Positions 52,625 through 62,029 of a DNA stretch of 64,000 nucleotides are shown in pieces; position 1 is the first letter of the stretch; the number at the start of each line of letters is the position of its first letter. Source of the DNA: Desulfobotulus pelophilus (GTDB lineage Bacteria > Desulfobacterota > Desulfobacteria > Desulfobacterales > ASO4-4); the NCBI RefSeq assembly GCF_026155325.1, contig NZ_JAPFPW010000001.1, positions 248,001 through 312,000 on the forward strand, read 5' to 3'. The position numbers and the translations under genes were made by a program. The notes beneath the pieces are model-generated. The model searched no databases, was not told the DNA's origin, and saw only the letters and a list, made by a program, of their open reading frames with translations.

Positions 52625-53713
52625 TTATCCTCGGGTATCAGGCTGATAAAGACACAAGGGTTCTTCGGCCATAAAGTCACCCGTTGCCTCATAGGCTCTG
52701 GCCCGGCACCCCCCGCATACGGCCCTGTACTCACAGGGACCGCATTTCCCCGTGAGCTGGTCATAGTCCCTTAGGCGTAAAAGGGTGGGAGATTGTTGCC
52801 ATATATTCACAAAAGAAGTTTTTTTCACATTGCCGCAGGGTGTTTCGAGAAAGCCGCAGGGCTGCACTTCACCCACATGGGAAACAAAGCAAAAGCCGAT
52901 TCCACCGAGACATCCTCTGGTCATGGCATCGAGACCATGGGTGGCAGGGGATATGTGTTTCCCTTCCGCTTTTGCTCTCTGCCGGAGAATCCGGTAATAG
53001 TGTGGCGCACAGGTAGCTTTGAGCTGCAGGGGGACTTTGTCACGCTGATCGTAGAACCAGTTTAATGTTTCTTCGTACTGAACGGCATCAATGGCTGTTT
53101 CTTCAATTTCCTTGCCACGACCCGTTGGCACCAGAAGAAAGATATGGTGGGCTGCGGCCCCAAGTGAAACAGCAAGGTCTAAAATCTTAGGAATCTCCCC
53201 CAGATTCTGTTTGGTAATGGTGGTGTTGATCTGGAATTCAATGCCTTGCGCTTTTGCGTTGGCGGCTCCCTGCATGGCACCGTCAAAGGCACCGGGCATG
53301 GCGCGGAAGGTATCGTGTACCTCACGGGTGGCACCGTCCAGACTGATGGAGATGCGACGGATACCGCATTCGGCCATGCGCCGGGCATTGTCCGGTGTTA
53401 CCAGGGTTCCGTTGGGGGCCATGGTCATGCGCAGCCCCAGATTCGTGCCATGTCTGGCTATGTCGAAGATATCTTTTCGCAGCAAAGGTTCTCCACCGGT
53501 AAGAATGACAATAACTTCTCCCAGCTTCCGGATCTCTTCCATCAGTCTGAAGGCTTCATCAGTGCTGAGTTCTCCTGGATAGGGTTCGTTTCTGGCTGCT
53601 GCACGGCAGTGGATGCAGTTCAGGTTACAGCTTCGGGTGGTCTCCCATGCGACAAGGCGCAGGGTATCCCGTTTACCGGAAGTGGAACCGGGGTGGCTGT
53701 ACTTGGGTTGCAT
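52625..53713 (-). CDS. ahbD: Heme b synthase AhbD (radical SAM/SPASM)
   Basis: This 362-residue radical SAM enzyme has the cluster motif CNLNCIHC, GGEPLLR and a C-terminal SPASM-type cysteine region (GCLGGIGFCFVSHVGEVQPCG, then CGPCEYRAVCGGCRA; the first is given in part as a landmark). AhbD converts the two propionates of iron-coproporphyrin III to vinyls, the last step of siroheme-derived heme b synthesis. The assignment as AhbD rather than AhbC rests on the recognised family sequence and the clear AhbC nearby. The ATG at 53713 follows AAGGAAG; the longer frame to 53875 is not supported. Confidence 0.85.
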   Translation of the reverse strand: MQPKYSHPGSTSGKRDTLRLVAWETTRSCNLNCIHCRAAARNEPYPGELSTDEAFRLMEEIRKLGEVIVILTGGEPLLRKDIFDIARHGTNLGLRMTMAPNGTLVTPDNARRMAECGIRRISISLDGATREVHDTFRAMPGAFDGAMQGAANAKAQGIEFQINTTITKQNLGEIPKILDLAVSLGAAAHHIFLLVPTGRGKEIEETAIDAVQYEETLNWFYDQRDKVPLQLKATCAPHYYRILRQRAKAEGKHISPATHGLDAMTRGCLGGIGFCFVSHVGEVQPCGFLETPCGNVKKTSFVNIWQQSPTLLRLRDYDQLTGKCGPCEYRAVCGGCRARAYEATGDFMAEEPLCLYQPDTRG

Positions 53714-54006
53714 GAGCTTCCTTCCTTTATAATCAGTGCGAGGCTTTGTTACCCCTGTCTTAACAAGAACAATATATAGGATTAGACAGGGCACATAGGT
53801 ATTTTGTGAGCGATATGGCCGCTGCTTTGGATCAGGCCTGTGTGCAAAGATTCGGCAAGTGCCTGAAGTGGGCACAAAAGGCTGCGGATTCAGGCTCTAC
53901 GGCAATCGTGTAACCTGCCTGTGCCGACAAATTTTGCCGATTCAGCACAGGACAAGGGGTGTAATAAGTAAGGTGGCACATGGTCAAGTGGATTGTGTGC
54001 CTTACC
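53714..54006. other. Structured spacer between hemB and ahbD
   Basis: No gene is seen. CCTGTGC (53918-53924) and GCACAGG (53945-53951) form a stem with partial inner pairing (CGACAAA/TTTGCCG). GTGCC/GGCAC forms another small stem near 53860-53875. These may end or process the hemB transcript. Confidence 0.4.
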
Positions 54007-54984
54007 TCAACAGGATCTCAGTTTACGCGCCGCTTCCATGGCAAAATAGGTGATGATGATATCGGCACCGGCCCTGCGCATGGATAAAAGGGTTTCCATC
54101 ATGACAGCATCGCCGTCAATCCAGCCTTTTTCCGCTGCCGCCCTGATCATGGCATATTCACCGGATACATTGTAGGCGGCTACGGGAAGATCCAGTTCGT
54201 CCCGCAGACGGGTGATGATATCCAGATAAGCGAGGGCTGGTTTCACCATGATGATGTCGGCACCTTCTTCCACATCCATGGAGGCTTCCCGCATGGCTTC
54301 TCGGCTGTTGGCCGGATCCATCTGGTAGGTTCTGCGGTCGCCGAATTCCGGTGCATTGCCAGCGGCTTCCCGGAAAGGACCGTAAAAGGCAGAAGCATAT
54401 TTCACGGCATAGCTCATGATGGCTGTATCCGTATACCCTTCCTGATCAAGTCCTTCACGGATTTCAGCAACACGACCGTCCATCATGTCCGATGGGGCCA
54501 CCATCTGGGCTCCGGCATTGGCATGGCTGACGGCGGTACGCGCCAGCAGATCCAGGGTGGCGTCGTTGTCTATCCGGCCCTTTTCAACAATTCCGCAGTG
54601 ACCGTGATCCGTGAACTGACAGAGACAGACATCTGTAATCACCAGCATATCCGGTACGGCATCCCGAACGGCTTTGATGGCCTGCTGTACGATCCCGTCT
54701 TTCTTATAAGCCTGGGTGGCTAACGGATCTTTTTTATCGGGAACTCCGAAAAGAATAACCGCTGGAACGCCAAGATCCCGGGCTTCCTTTGCTTTTTTTC
54801 TGATATTATCACAGGACAGCTGGGACTGCCCCGGAAGGGAGGCGATGGGCTTGCTCACGCCTTTGCCGGGTACGGCAAAGAGGGGCAGCACCAGATTGTC
54901 CACTCCTAAGCTTGTTTCACGTACCATGCTGCGGATGATGGCACTCTGACGAAGGCGTCTGGGCCGGGAGTCGGGGAAAAGCAT
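54007..54984 (-). CDS. hemB: Delta-aminolevulinic acid dehydratase (porphobilinogen synthase)
   Basis: This 325-residue enzyme condenses two 5-aminolevulinates to porphobilinogen, the common tetrapyrrole precursor. The zinc-site cysteines are in DVCLCQFTDHGHCG, and the two active-site lysines are in YAVKYASAFYGPF and IIMVKPALAYLD. Length is normal. AAGGAG precedes the ATG. Its placement between ahbC and ahbD ties early tetrapyrrole synthesis to the late steps of the siroheme-dependent heme route. Confidence 0.97.
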   Translation of the reverse strand: MLFPDSRPRRLRQSAIIRSMVRETSLGVDNLVLPLFAVPGKGVSKPIASLPGQSQLSCDNIRKKAKEARDLGVPAVILFGVPDKKDPLATQAYKKDGIVQQAIKAVRDAVPDMLVITDVCLCQFTDHGHCGIVEKGRIDNDATLDLLARTAVSHANAGAQMVAPSDMMDGRVAEIREGLDQEGYTDTAIMSYAVKYASAFYGPFREAAGNAPEFGDRRTYQMDPANSREAMREASMDVEEGADIIMVKPALAYLDIITRLRDELDLPVAAYNVSGEYAMIRAAAEKGWIDGDAVMMETLLSMRRAGADIIITYFAMEAARKLRSC

Positions 54985-55035
54985 GGGAATCTCCTTGTTG
55001 ACGGGTTCGGAAAATTTTTGTCCTGAAGGAAGAAA

Positions 55036-55062
55036 AGGGCCGCCTCCATGGAGAACGGCCGG
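55036..55062 (-). terminator. Hairpin upstream of hemB
   Basis: On the minus strand, GGCCG and CGGCC flank a self-complementary CTCCATGGAG. A CTTTTC tail follows. It could end the ahbC transcript or act as an attenuator before hemB. Confidence 0.5.
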
Positions 55063-55150
55063 ATTTTTGCTCTGAAGTTATCAGGTGTACTTGTAACTGT
55101 TCAACATAATGTTCCCTTGGTAAATCAAACGCCTTCAATGCGGTACATAG

Positions 55151-55253
55151 GCAACCAGGCCAGTTGATCGTGACACGGATTTTATTCTTAGAGCTTCTGC
55201 CCTGTGCGGAAGCAGCTGAAATTCTCCGCCATGCAAGCTGAAAGCCTGGTTGC
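55151..55253. repeat. 10-bp inverted repeat enclosing 83 nt
   Basis: GCAACCAGGC (55151-55160) is the exact reverse complement of GCCTGGTTGC (55244-55253). The enclosed segment has further short complementary stretches. It may be a structured RNA or a small mobile remnant. Confidence 0.4.
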
Positions 55254-55530
55254 TGCCGCAGCTGACCCGGATGCAGCGTACGTGCCGGAATCCGAAATCA
55301 TAGCAACCTCACCCACAAACAGACCGGTTGTCTTATTCTGGAATCAGGTTGCTGAAATAAAAGCGTGAGTTCCCAGAATAAAACAGACGGAATAGTTAGC
55401 TGTGATGATTGGCAGGTCTTTCAGCCTGAGGACACTTTTTGAATGGAGTGCGCCCGAAAATTGATCCCTCAACCCGGTCCTTTCCCATAGGGTGGGGGGA
55501 AGAAAAGGCCTTTATATTTCAGGAAATGGC

Positions 55531-56718
55531 CTAGATACTCTGGCTGATTTCCTCATCCGTTAGATAGCAGGCCGGATCGGGAGCCCAGACATCGTCTGTG
55601 AGGGCTTCGGCACGTACCCGGAAATTACCGCCGCAGATATTCAGCCATCTGCAGGTAGCACAGCGTCCTGTTACAAAATCTTTTTTGTGTTTGAGCTGTG
55701 CCAGAAGGGGGTCTTCGGGTTGAGACCAGATCTGGGAAAAGGGTATTTTTCTGATATTCCCGAAGCTGTGGTGCCGCCAGAACTGGTCGGCATGGACCTC
55801 TCCGTCCCAGGAAACGCAGCCGATGCCACGACCGGAAGAGTTGCCTTCATTCATTTTTAAAAGTTCCATGACCTCTTCAGCCCTTGACGGGTCTTCCTGT
55901 AAAAGACGCAGGTAAATGTAAGGGCCGTCCGCATGGTTGTCTACGGTCAGTACTTCCTTGGGTTTGCCTCTTTCGTGCAGATCCCGTGTACGGTCCAGAA
56001 TAAGATCCAGTGCCTTGCGGGTCTCTTCGTGGGAAAGATCATCTTCCACCAGTTTTGAGCCACGGCCTGCATAGACCAGATGATAAAAGCAGACCCTGGG
56101 TATATCCATTTCTTCCATGAGATCAAAAATGCCTGGTATCTCGGCAACGTTTTGCTTGTTCATGGTAAAGCGGAGTCCTACTTTGATGCCGGCCTCCTGA
56201 CAGTTCCGTATGCCGTCCAGGGCTGCCTGAAAAGCACCTTTAACTCCCCTGAAGTGGTCATTGACCGTTTCCATTCCATCCAGGCTGATACCCACATAGG
56301 AAAGACCGACTTCTTTTAAGCGCCTTGCTTTTTCCCGGGTAATCAGGGTGCCGTTGGTGGAGATGACAGCCCGCATGCCCTGGGAAACGGCATAGTCAGC
56401 CAGTTCGGGGAGATCTTTGCGCATCAGGGGCTCGCCACCGGAAAAGAGCATCACCGGAGAACCAAAAGCAGCAAGATCCCTGATGAGTGCTTTGCCCTCA
56501 TCTGTGCTCAGTTCGTTGGCAAAGACCTGGTCCTTGGCATGGGCATAACAGTGTACGCATTTCAGGTTGCAGCGCCGGGTCATGTTCCAGACCACAACGG
56601 GTTTTTTGTCTTCGGAAAATTGCAGAAGATGGGAGGGAAGAGAGCCGGAGAGGCGCCCGTAGCGCAAAGCATCCGAAGGTTCGACTGTGCCACAGTAAAG
56701 TTTGGATATGCCTATCAT
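55531..56718 (-). CDS. ahbC: 12,18-didecarboxysiroheme deacetylase AhbC (radical SAM/SPASM)
   Basis: This 395-residue radical SAM enzyme begins MIGISKLYCGTVEPSDALRY, typical of AhbC. It carries CNLKCVHC as the SAM cluster motif, FSGGEPLMR and a C-terminal SPASM region with CATCRWLNICGGN. AhbC removes acetate side chains from 12,18-didecarboxysiroheme to give iron-coproporphyrin III, which AhbD converts to heme b. The ATG at 56718 has AGGTG upstream. The AhbA/AhbB decarboxylase genes are not in the window. Confidence 0.9.
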   Translation of the reverse strand: MIGISKLYCGTVEPSDALRYGRLSGSLPSHLLQFSEDKKPVVVWNMTRRCNLKCVHCYAHAKDQVFANELSTDEGKALIRDLAAFGSPVMLFSGGEPLMRKDLPELADYAVSQGMRAVISTNGTLITREKARRLKEVGLSYVGISLDGMETVNDHFRGVKGAFQAALDGIRNCQEAGIKVGLRFTMNKQNVAEIPGIFDLMEEMDIPRVCFYHLVYAGRGSKLVEDDLSHEETRKALDLILDRTRDLHERGKPKEVLTVDNHADGPYIYLRLLQEDPSRAEEVMELLKMNEGNSSGRGIGCVSWDGEVHADQFWRHHSFGNIRKIPFSQIWSQPEDPLLAQLKHKKDFVTGRCATCRWLNICGGNFRVRAEALTDDVWAPDPACYLTDEEISQSI

Positions 56719-56907
56719 AAGATCACCTGTTGGGGAGATGCAGGGGAATGAAATATTCCTTTTGCATAAAAGGCCGATGCGGATTCTGTGCTCTTGCACC
56801 GGGCGTTTGTCTCCCGGGGATGCTGTCCGCCGGGAATGCGAAAAGAGCCTTTATGTCTATACCCTTTCCCGATTTGTCCGGCAAGTGCGGAGCATTCATT
56901 CCTTGTA

Positions 56908-58182
56908 TCAGAAAGGGAGGATGCCCTCATTCATGCCCCGGAGAATTTCACCTGCCAGATAAAGAGAACCCGCTATACAGATGGTTCCGTTTGCTGGGGT
57001 TATGGAAATGGCCCGGGCCAGTGCCTCTGGCGCATCCAGTAAGGTTTCACTGTGTTTTCCCTGGAAAATGTCGGCAAGGGCAGACGGATGAAGGCTCCTT
57101 GAATTTTGGGGGCGGGTCAGGATAAATTTGGAAAAAAGGGGGGTGAGATGATGCAGAATGGAGACGGCATCTTTATCTTCGAGGACCCCGAAAACCAGTG
57201 TTCTCGGCTCAGAGGTCTTTTGCCTGAGATAGGCGGCCAGAGCTTCAGCGGCTTGAGGGTTGTGGGCACCGTCAAGAAGAATGAGGGGAGAAGTGGCCAG
57301 TGTCTGCAGCCTTGCGGGCCACTTTCTGGCCGTCAGGGCTTTGTGGAGGATGGTCTCATCAAGGAGGACCGGCGTTGTCATAAGGGAAGTAATGGTCTCT
57401 ACTGCCGCAATGGCTATGGCCATGTTGTCTGCCTGATGTTCACCCTCAAGGCCGGGGTGCAGGTCTTTGAAGATGGTTTTTCCCGTGTATATGTACCGGG
57501 AGTCCCTGGTTTTTTCCGTGCAGAAATTCTGTCCCATGACGAACAGGGGTGCTTTGCAGTTTTCTGCTTGCCGGGTGATGACATCCAGTGCTTCCGGTGC
57601 AAGGGATCCGGCTATTACGGGAATGCCGGGTTTGATAATGCCGGCTTTTTCGGAAGCAATGGCGGCCAGGGTATCGCCCAGAAATTCTTTGTGATCCATG
57701 CCAATGCCGGTGATAACGCAGAGGGCAGGGTGGCAGGCTGTGGTGGCATCCCATCGGCCTCCCATGCCCGTTTCCATAACAGCCATATCCACACGACTGC
57801 GGGCAAAATGGAGAAAAGCCATGGCTGTGGTGAATTCGAAAAAGGTTGCGTTCTGCTCTCTGTCTGCAGCCTCAATCCTTGTAACCAGATCGTTTAGGCT
57901 TTGGTTGTCTGGAGTGGCTCCGTTAATTTGAAAACGTTCAGAAAAATGTACAAGATGGGGTGATGTGTACAGGCCCGTCCGAAGGCCCGCAGCCTGAAGT
58001 ATGGCGGCTATGAGGGAAGCCACGGATCCTTTTCCGTTGGTCCCTGCTACATGGATGACGGGGAAGTACTGCTGTGGATCCCCTAAATGGGCAAGCAGTC
58101 TGGTAATGCCTTCCAGGCCGGGACGGATACCCAGCCGCTGGCGCTGGAAAAGATGGGAAAAATGAGGTGTCATATCTGTCAT
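56908..58182 (-). CDS. folC: Bifunctional folylpolyglutamate synthase/dihydrofolate synthase
   Basis: This 424-residue Mur-ligase-type enzyme has the P-loop HVAGTNGKGSVASLI, YTSPHLVHFSERFQING, METGMGGRWDATT and DGAHNPQAAEAL. It adds glutamate to dihydropteroate and folates. Length and layout are normal for FolC. The M at 58182 is used; a second ATG three codons on is possible. It follows rpsU on the same strand after a terminator, so it is probably transcribed separately. The 56719-56907 spacer shows no gene. Confidence 0.95.
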   Translation of the reverse strand: MTDMTPHFSHLFQRQRLGIRPGLEGITRLLAHLGDPQQYFPVIHVAGTNGKGSVASLIAAILQAAGLRTGLYTSPHLVHFSERFQINGATPDNQSLNDLVTRIEAADREQNATFFEFTTAMAFLHFARSRVDMAVMETGMGGRWDATTACHPALCVITGIGMDHKEFLGDTLAAIASEKAGIIKPGIPVIAGSLAPEALDVITRQAENCKAPLFVMGQNFCTEKTRDSRYIYTGKTIFKDLHPGLEGEHQADNMAIAIAAVETITSLMTTPVLLDETILHKALTARKWPARLQTLATSPLILLDGAHNPQAAEALAAYLRQKTSEPRTLVFGVLEDKDAVSILHHLTPLFSKFILTRPQNSRSLHPSALADIFQGKHSETLLDAPEALARAISITPANGTICIAGSLYLAGEILRGMNEGILPF

Positions 58183-58209
58183 GGGAGCTTTCCGGTTAAG
58201 GGAAAATAG

Positions 58210-58248
58210 AAAAACCCGGACAGAACCCTCTTAGGGAATCTGCCGGGT
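58210..58248 (-). terminator. Terminator after rpsU
   Basis: On the minus strand ACCCGG and CCGGGT flank inner stems CAGA/CTGT (imperfect) and CCCT/AGGG. TTTTCTATTTT follows. Confidence 0.8.
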
Positions 58249-58268
58249 CAGAAGCACTCGCATGATCA

Positions 58269-58297
58269 ATTGCTTTAAAAAACAGTTTTAAAGCAAT
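58269..58297. repeat. Perfect 12-bp AT-rich hairpin downstream of rpsU
   Basis: ATTGCTTTAAAA (58269-58280) and its exact reverse complement (58286-58297) flank AACAG, 20 nt after the rpsU stop. With the terminator at 58210 it makes a double 3' structure. Confidence 0.75.
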
Positions 58298-58316
58298 GAA
58301 TTATCCGGGCCGAAAA

Positions 58317-58520
58317 CTACCGCTTAAACTTGCGTGCCGCAGCGATCCGCTGACGGCGTTGTGCTTCCCGCTGTTTGCGGCGTTTGTATTCGCTGGGTTT
58401 CTCATAACTCTTTTTGAGTTTGAGCCGTTTGAAAAGGCCGTCGTTCTGAATTTTTTTCTTCAGAATCCGCATGGCCTTTTCGAGGTCGTTATCCACAACA
58501 CGCACTTCGATTTCCTTCAC
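58317..58520 (-). CDS. rpsU: 30S ribosomal protein S21
   Basis: This 67-residue basic protein matches S21: EVRVVDNDLEKAMRILKKKI, then SYEKPSEYKRRKQREAQRR. S21 helps the small subunit with mRNA binding during initiation. A GTG start at 58520 follows AAGGGG by 9 nt. A close upstream ATG is out of frame. Two hairpins follow the gene. Confidence 0.97.
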   Translation of the reverse strand: MKEIEVRVVDNDLEKAMRILKKKIQNDGLFKRLKLKKSYEKPSEYKRRKQREAQRRQRIAAARKFKR

Positions 58521-58769
58521 GGTACATCGCCCCTTTCTTTCCGCAACTCAGAATAAGGAAATAAATCTCAGAGTTCGGGTATTGAATACCTTTTAAAAAT
58601 TATTAAAAATTCAGTTGTCTGAAAGACGACATCGGAAACGCCAAAAGCTGAATATGTAAAAAACCGAAAATGTATATCGGGTTTTTGGTGGGGTGTAAAG
58701 AAAATAGTGGAAAGCTGTTAGCTTGCTGTGCCTTTATGGCTGACCGCCGGGGCCGGATTCCAGGATTGT

Positions 58770-58798
58770 GGTGCAGGGGAGCGGTTTCCTCCTGCACC
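58770..58798 (-). terminator. Hairpin after adk
   Basis: GGTGCAGG and CCTGCACC form the stem, extended past a small mismatch by GATTG/CAATC. It lies 9 nt after the adk stop; no T-tract follows. Confidence 0.6.
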
Positions 58799-58806
58799 GG
58801 CAATCA

Positions 58807-59478
58807 TTAGAGCTGGGCTACAAGGGCATCCGTTACTTCGGGAACGCTTTTGGAACCATCCAGCACAATGTACTTTGTTTCGCCTTGGGCTGCCAGGTCT
58901 CTGAAGTAGTAGGCGGAGGCAAGGGTACCCTCCTTGGGATCGTAGTAAATGTCATGACGCTTGTCGATGGCAGACTCATCAATATCATCGGTACGTGTGG
59001 AGAGGGCTCCTCCGCATACCCGGCATTTGCCGTCTTTGGGCGAGATGGCGGGTATGTTGACATTGTTGGGGTGGTTGGGGTCGTTTTCACAGAGGCGACG
59101 ACCCGTAAGGCGACCCTTGGCAATTTCACGATCAAGCTCAATTTCCACAACATAGTTGAGCTTGATACCCGCTGCTTTCAGGGATTCATCCAGTTTTTTA
59201 GACTGGACAGGTGTTCTGGGGAAACCATCCAGCAGCCATCCGTCCTTGCAGTCTGGCTGCTGAAGACGGTCAAGAATCATGGGTATGGTGATATCGTCGG
59301 GGACCAGGTCTCCTGCGTCTATGAAGCTTTTGGCTTTTTTGCCTAGCTCGGTGCCACCCTTGATGTTTTCACGGAAAATGGCCCCGGACTCAATGTGGGG
59401 AACGGTGTATTTTTCTTTGAGAATGGCACCCTGGGTGCCTTTGCCGCTGCCATTGGGTCCAAAAAAGAGAATGTTCAT
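58807..59478 (-). CDS. adk: Adenylate kinase with Cys-His-Cys-Cys metal site
   Basis: This 223-residue enzyme interconverts ATP plus AMP and 2 ADP. It has the P-loop GPNGSGKGTQG, the AMP site DGFPRTPVQ and a LID containing Cys130, His136, Cys152 and Cys155. The 6-16-3 spacing equals that of the Zn/Co/Fe adenylate kinase of Desulfovibrio gigas (129, 135, 151, 154), so metal binding is well supported. The ATG at 59478 follows AGGAG; the longer frame to 59520 is rejected. It supports ATP recovery from the AMP formed during sulfate activation. Confidence 0.95.
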   Translation of the reverse strand: MNILFFGPNGSGKGTQGAILKEKYTVPHIESGAIFRENIKGGTELGKKAKSFIDAGDLVPDDITIPMILDRLQQPDCKDGWLLDGFPRTPVQSKKLDESLKAAGIKLNYVVEIELDREIAKGRLTGRRLCENDPNHPNNVNIPAISPKDGKCRVCGGALSTRTDDIDESAIDKRHDIYYDPKEGTLASAYYFRDLAAQGETKYIVLDGSKSVPEVTDALVAQL

Positions 59479-59611
59479 TGGAAAAGCTCCTTTCAAAATA
59501 AAAAAATGGTAAGAAGACACTATGCTGATAATACAGCTCGGGGTATGAATGCATTCCAGAAAGGTTTCATATCCTTTAGGCTGGAGAAAAAGCCAGATTT
59601 TCAGTCAGCAC

Positions 59612-59640
59612 TACCTATTAGAACACCGGTCGATTGTCAA
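59612..59640 (-). promoter_or_regulatory. Candidate promoter of adk
   Basis: A perfect TTGACA (59635-59640, minus strand) is followed at 17 nt by TAGGTA (59612-59617). The leader would be about 125 nt. The rest of the 59479-59811 spacer shows no gene. Confidence 0.45.
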
Positions 59641-59811
59641 GTTACGAGCTGTCTCCTTTCTGGAAAATAAACATATTTTTTAAAAAAAAACTTGCGCGAT
59701 GATCGAAGAACCGGATATGGGGAGTGAAACGTGTTAAGATTTTCAGAAAAATGGAGAACCGCTTCGGTTTTCGGTACTTCATTCGGATGGGTGTCCGTCA
59801 GAGGGAAGGGG

Positions 59812-60441
59812 ATGGATAAAAGGGTAGTGAAAATAGCCGTTACCGGTGGACCCGGTTCGGGTAAATCTTCGGTCTGTCGCCTTCTGAAAGAGTTTGGTTT
59901 TCCGGTTGTGGATCTGGATGTCCTGTCACGGGAGGCTGTAAAGCCTGGAATGCCTGCCTATCATGCCATAGTGGCAGATTTTGGCCCCGCTGCAGTGGGA
60001 GAGGGTGGCGTTCTGAACCGCGGATGGCTGAGGGAGCGTATGACCCGGGAACCGGGTGCAAAAGCACGGCTGGAGGCGGCTGTCCATCCGTCGGTATATC
60101 GGATGCTTGATCAAGAGGTGGAACGGTTGGCAGCCGGTGGGGCGGAAACGGTGGTGGTTGAATTCCCCCTTCTTTTTGAAACGAAGAGAGAATCTTATTT
60201 TGATAAGGTTCTTGTGGTTTTTGTGCCACCGGAGGTGCAGCTGGTAAGGCTGATGGCAAGGGACGGTGTGGGGCGGGACTCTGCAAAGGCTCTGATCCGG
60301 ATACAGATGCCCCTTGAGGAAAAGGCCAGAAGGGCGGATCTGGTTCTGGATAACTCCGGTTCGCCGGAAGCAGTTGCCCGTAGTGTCCGAGACTGGGTGG
60401 AAAAGGGAGAACTTTCCGTTGAAGGGATGAAATTTCCTTGA
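59812..60441 (+). CDS. coaE: Dephospho-CoA kinase
   Basis: This 209-residue P-loop kinase performs the last step of coenzyme A synthesis. Motifs are VTGGPGSGKSSVC, VVDLDVLSREAV (the D-x-D/D-x-hydrophobic element of the family), HPSVYRML and EFPLLFE. The LID-region arginines are in LVRLMARDG and AKALIRIQMP. The ATG at 59812 follows GAGGGA/AAGGGG; the upstream frame to 59731 lacks family sequence. It runs divergently from adk and precedes rho. Confidence 0.94.
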   Translation: MDKRVVKIAVTGGPGSGKSSVCRLLKEFGFPVVDLDVLSREAVKPGMPAYHAIVADFGPAAVGEGGVLNRGWLRERMTREPGAKARLEAAVHPSVYRMLDQEVERLAAGGAETVVVEFPLLFETKRESYFDKVLVVFVPPEVQLVRLMARDGVGRDSAKALIRIQMPLEEKARRADLVLDNSGSPEAVARSVRDWVEKGELSVEGMKFP

Positions 60442-60750
60442 CCGGAAAAAGTCATTGGGATATTCATTAAAAACTATTGCTTTCTGATCAGAGCGATAGG
60501 GGATATGGCTTTCTGATGCATTTCCTGCCTTGAACATTTTTTACCCACGGATCATCGCTACGCTCCTGATTCTTTTCGGAACAAACTGAATCGATTTTCG
60601 ACGCGTTTTTCCTTAAACAGAAATAACGGGTATTATTCCGGCCGGAATGGTTTTTTTTCTGCGCCTGCGGCCCCGAATTCCCCCCGGCAGTCTGGGTAGC
60701 ATGCCTTCCGGAAGGGACATCCATACATTCATCTTAAGGTGTAAGGGTTC
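60442..60750 (+). other. Spacer and rho leader
   Basis: No gene is seen in 309 bp. ATTCCGGCCGGAAT (60635-60648) is a perfect palindrome followed by GG and eight T (60651-60658). It is a possible terminator or attenuator before rho. Confidence 0.5.
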
Positions 60751-61998
60751 ATGAACATCACCGAACTTAAGGAAATGAAGATTAAAGATCTGACCCGGCT
60801 TGCCAAGAAATTTAATATTGATGGCGGGGCGGGAATGCGGAAGCAGGAGCTTATTTTTGCTCTGCTTCAGGCTCAGATCGAAAAAAACGGGCTGATATAC
60901 GGGGAAGGAACTCTGGAAATTCTGCCCGATGGCTTCGGCTTTCTTCGTTCTACGGATTGTAATTATCTGCCGGGACCTGATGATATCTATGTTTCGCCTT
61001 CTCAGATCCGGCGGTTTAATCTTCGAACGGGAGATACGGTTTCCGGTCAGATCCGGCAGCCGAAAGAGTCGGAACGTTATTTTGCCCTGCTGAAGGTGGA
61101 GGCTATCAATTACGAAGATCCTGAGGTTGCCAGGGAAAAAATTCTTTTTGATAACCTTACTCCTTTATATCCCGATAAGAAAATGATGCTGGAGGGTGCC
61201 AGGGATAATTATTCCATGCGTATCATGGACATCCTTACACCTATCGGGTTTGGACAGCGAGGCCTGATCGTTTCTCCACCACGGGCCGGCAAGACGGTTC
61301 TGATGCAGAATATTGCCAACTCCATCATCGCCCATCATGATGACGTGGTTCCCATCGTGCTCCTCATTGATGAGAGGCCGGAGGAGGTGACGGATATGGC
61401 CAGGAATGTCAATGCCGAAGTCATCAGTTCCACCTTTGATGAGCCTGCGGAGCGTCATGTGCAGGTTGCGGAAATGGTAATTGAAAAGGCAAAACGTCTT
61501 GTGGAGCACAAGAAGAATGTTGTGATTCTGCTGGATTCCATAACCCGTCTGGCAAGGGCGTATAACTCCGTTATGCCTCCTTCCGGAAAAATTCTTTCCG
61601 GTGGTGTGGACTCCAATGCCCTGCACCGTCCCAAACGGTTTTTCGGTGCAGCCCGCAACGTGGAAGAAGGCGGAAGCCTTACCATTATTGCTACGGCACT
61701 GGTGGAAACGGGCAGCCGGATGGACGAAGTGATTTTCGAAGAGTTTAAAGGAACGGGTAACATGGAGCTGGTGCTGGACCGTAAGCTTGCGGATCGCAGA
61801 ACCTATCCGGCCATTGACATTAAAAAATCGGGTACGCGCAAGGAAGATCTCCTTCTGTCTCAGGACGTGATTAACAGGGTGTGGATATTGCGCAAGCTTT
61901 TAAGTTCCCTGAATTCCATTGACAGCATGGAATTTTTGCTCGATAAGATGACCGGAACGAAGAATAATCAGGACTTCATGAATTCAATGAACGCATAA
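60751..61998 (+). CDS. rho: Transcription termination factor Rho
   Basis: This 415-residue hexameric RNA helicase has an N-terminal Rho domain ([20 protein letters not shown]), a cold-shock-like RNA-binding domain ([15 protein letters not shown]) and an ATPase core. The core has [27 protein letters not shown] and the R-loop region [12 protein letters not shown]. It terminates transcription at C-rich unstructured RNA. Length is normal. It is followed by rpmE, prfA and prmC, a frequent order in this group. Confidence 0.98.
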   Translation: MNITELKEMKIKDLTRLAKKFNIDGGAGMRKQELIFALLQAQIEKNGLIYGEGTLEILPDGFGFLRSTDCNYLPGPDDIYVSPSQIRRFNLRTGDTVSGQIRQPKESERYFALLKVEAINYEDPEVAREKILFDNLTPLYPDKKMMLEGARDNYSMRIMDILTPIGFGQRGLIVSPPRAGKTVLMQNIANSIIAHHDDVVPIVLLIDERPEEVTDMARNVNAEVISSTFDEPAERHVQVAEMVIEKAKRLVEHKKNVVILLDSITRLARAYNSVMPPSGKILSGGVDSNALHRPKRFFGAARNVEEGGSLTIIATALVETGSRMDEVIFEEFKGTGNMELVLDRKLADRRTYPAIDIKKSGTRKEDLLLSQDVINRVWILRKLLSSLNSIDSMEFLLDKMTGTKNNQDFMNSMNA

Positions 61999-62029
61999 TT
62001 GTATCCCTTGGGATCATCAGGAGTTGACG

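Larger units (their letters stand above)
54985..55530. other. Long spacer between ahbC and hemB
   Basis: No gene is seen in 546 bp. It contains the hairpin at 55036-55062 and a 10-bp inverted repeat (55151-55160 with 55244-55253) enclosing an 83-nt segment that could fold as RNA. Confidence 0.5.
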
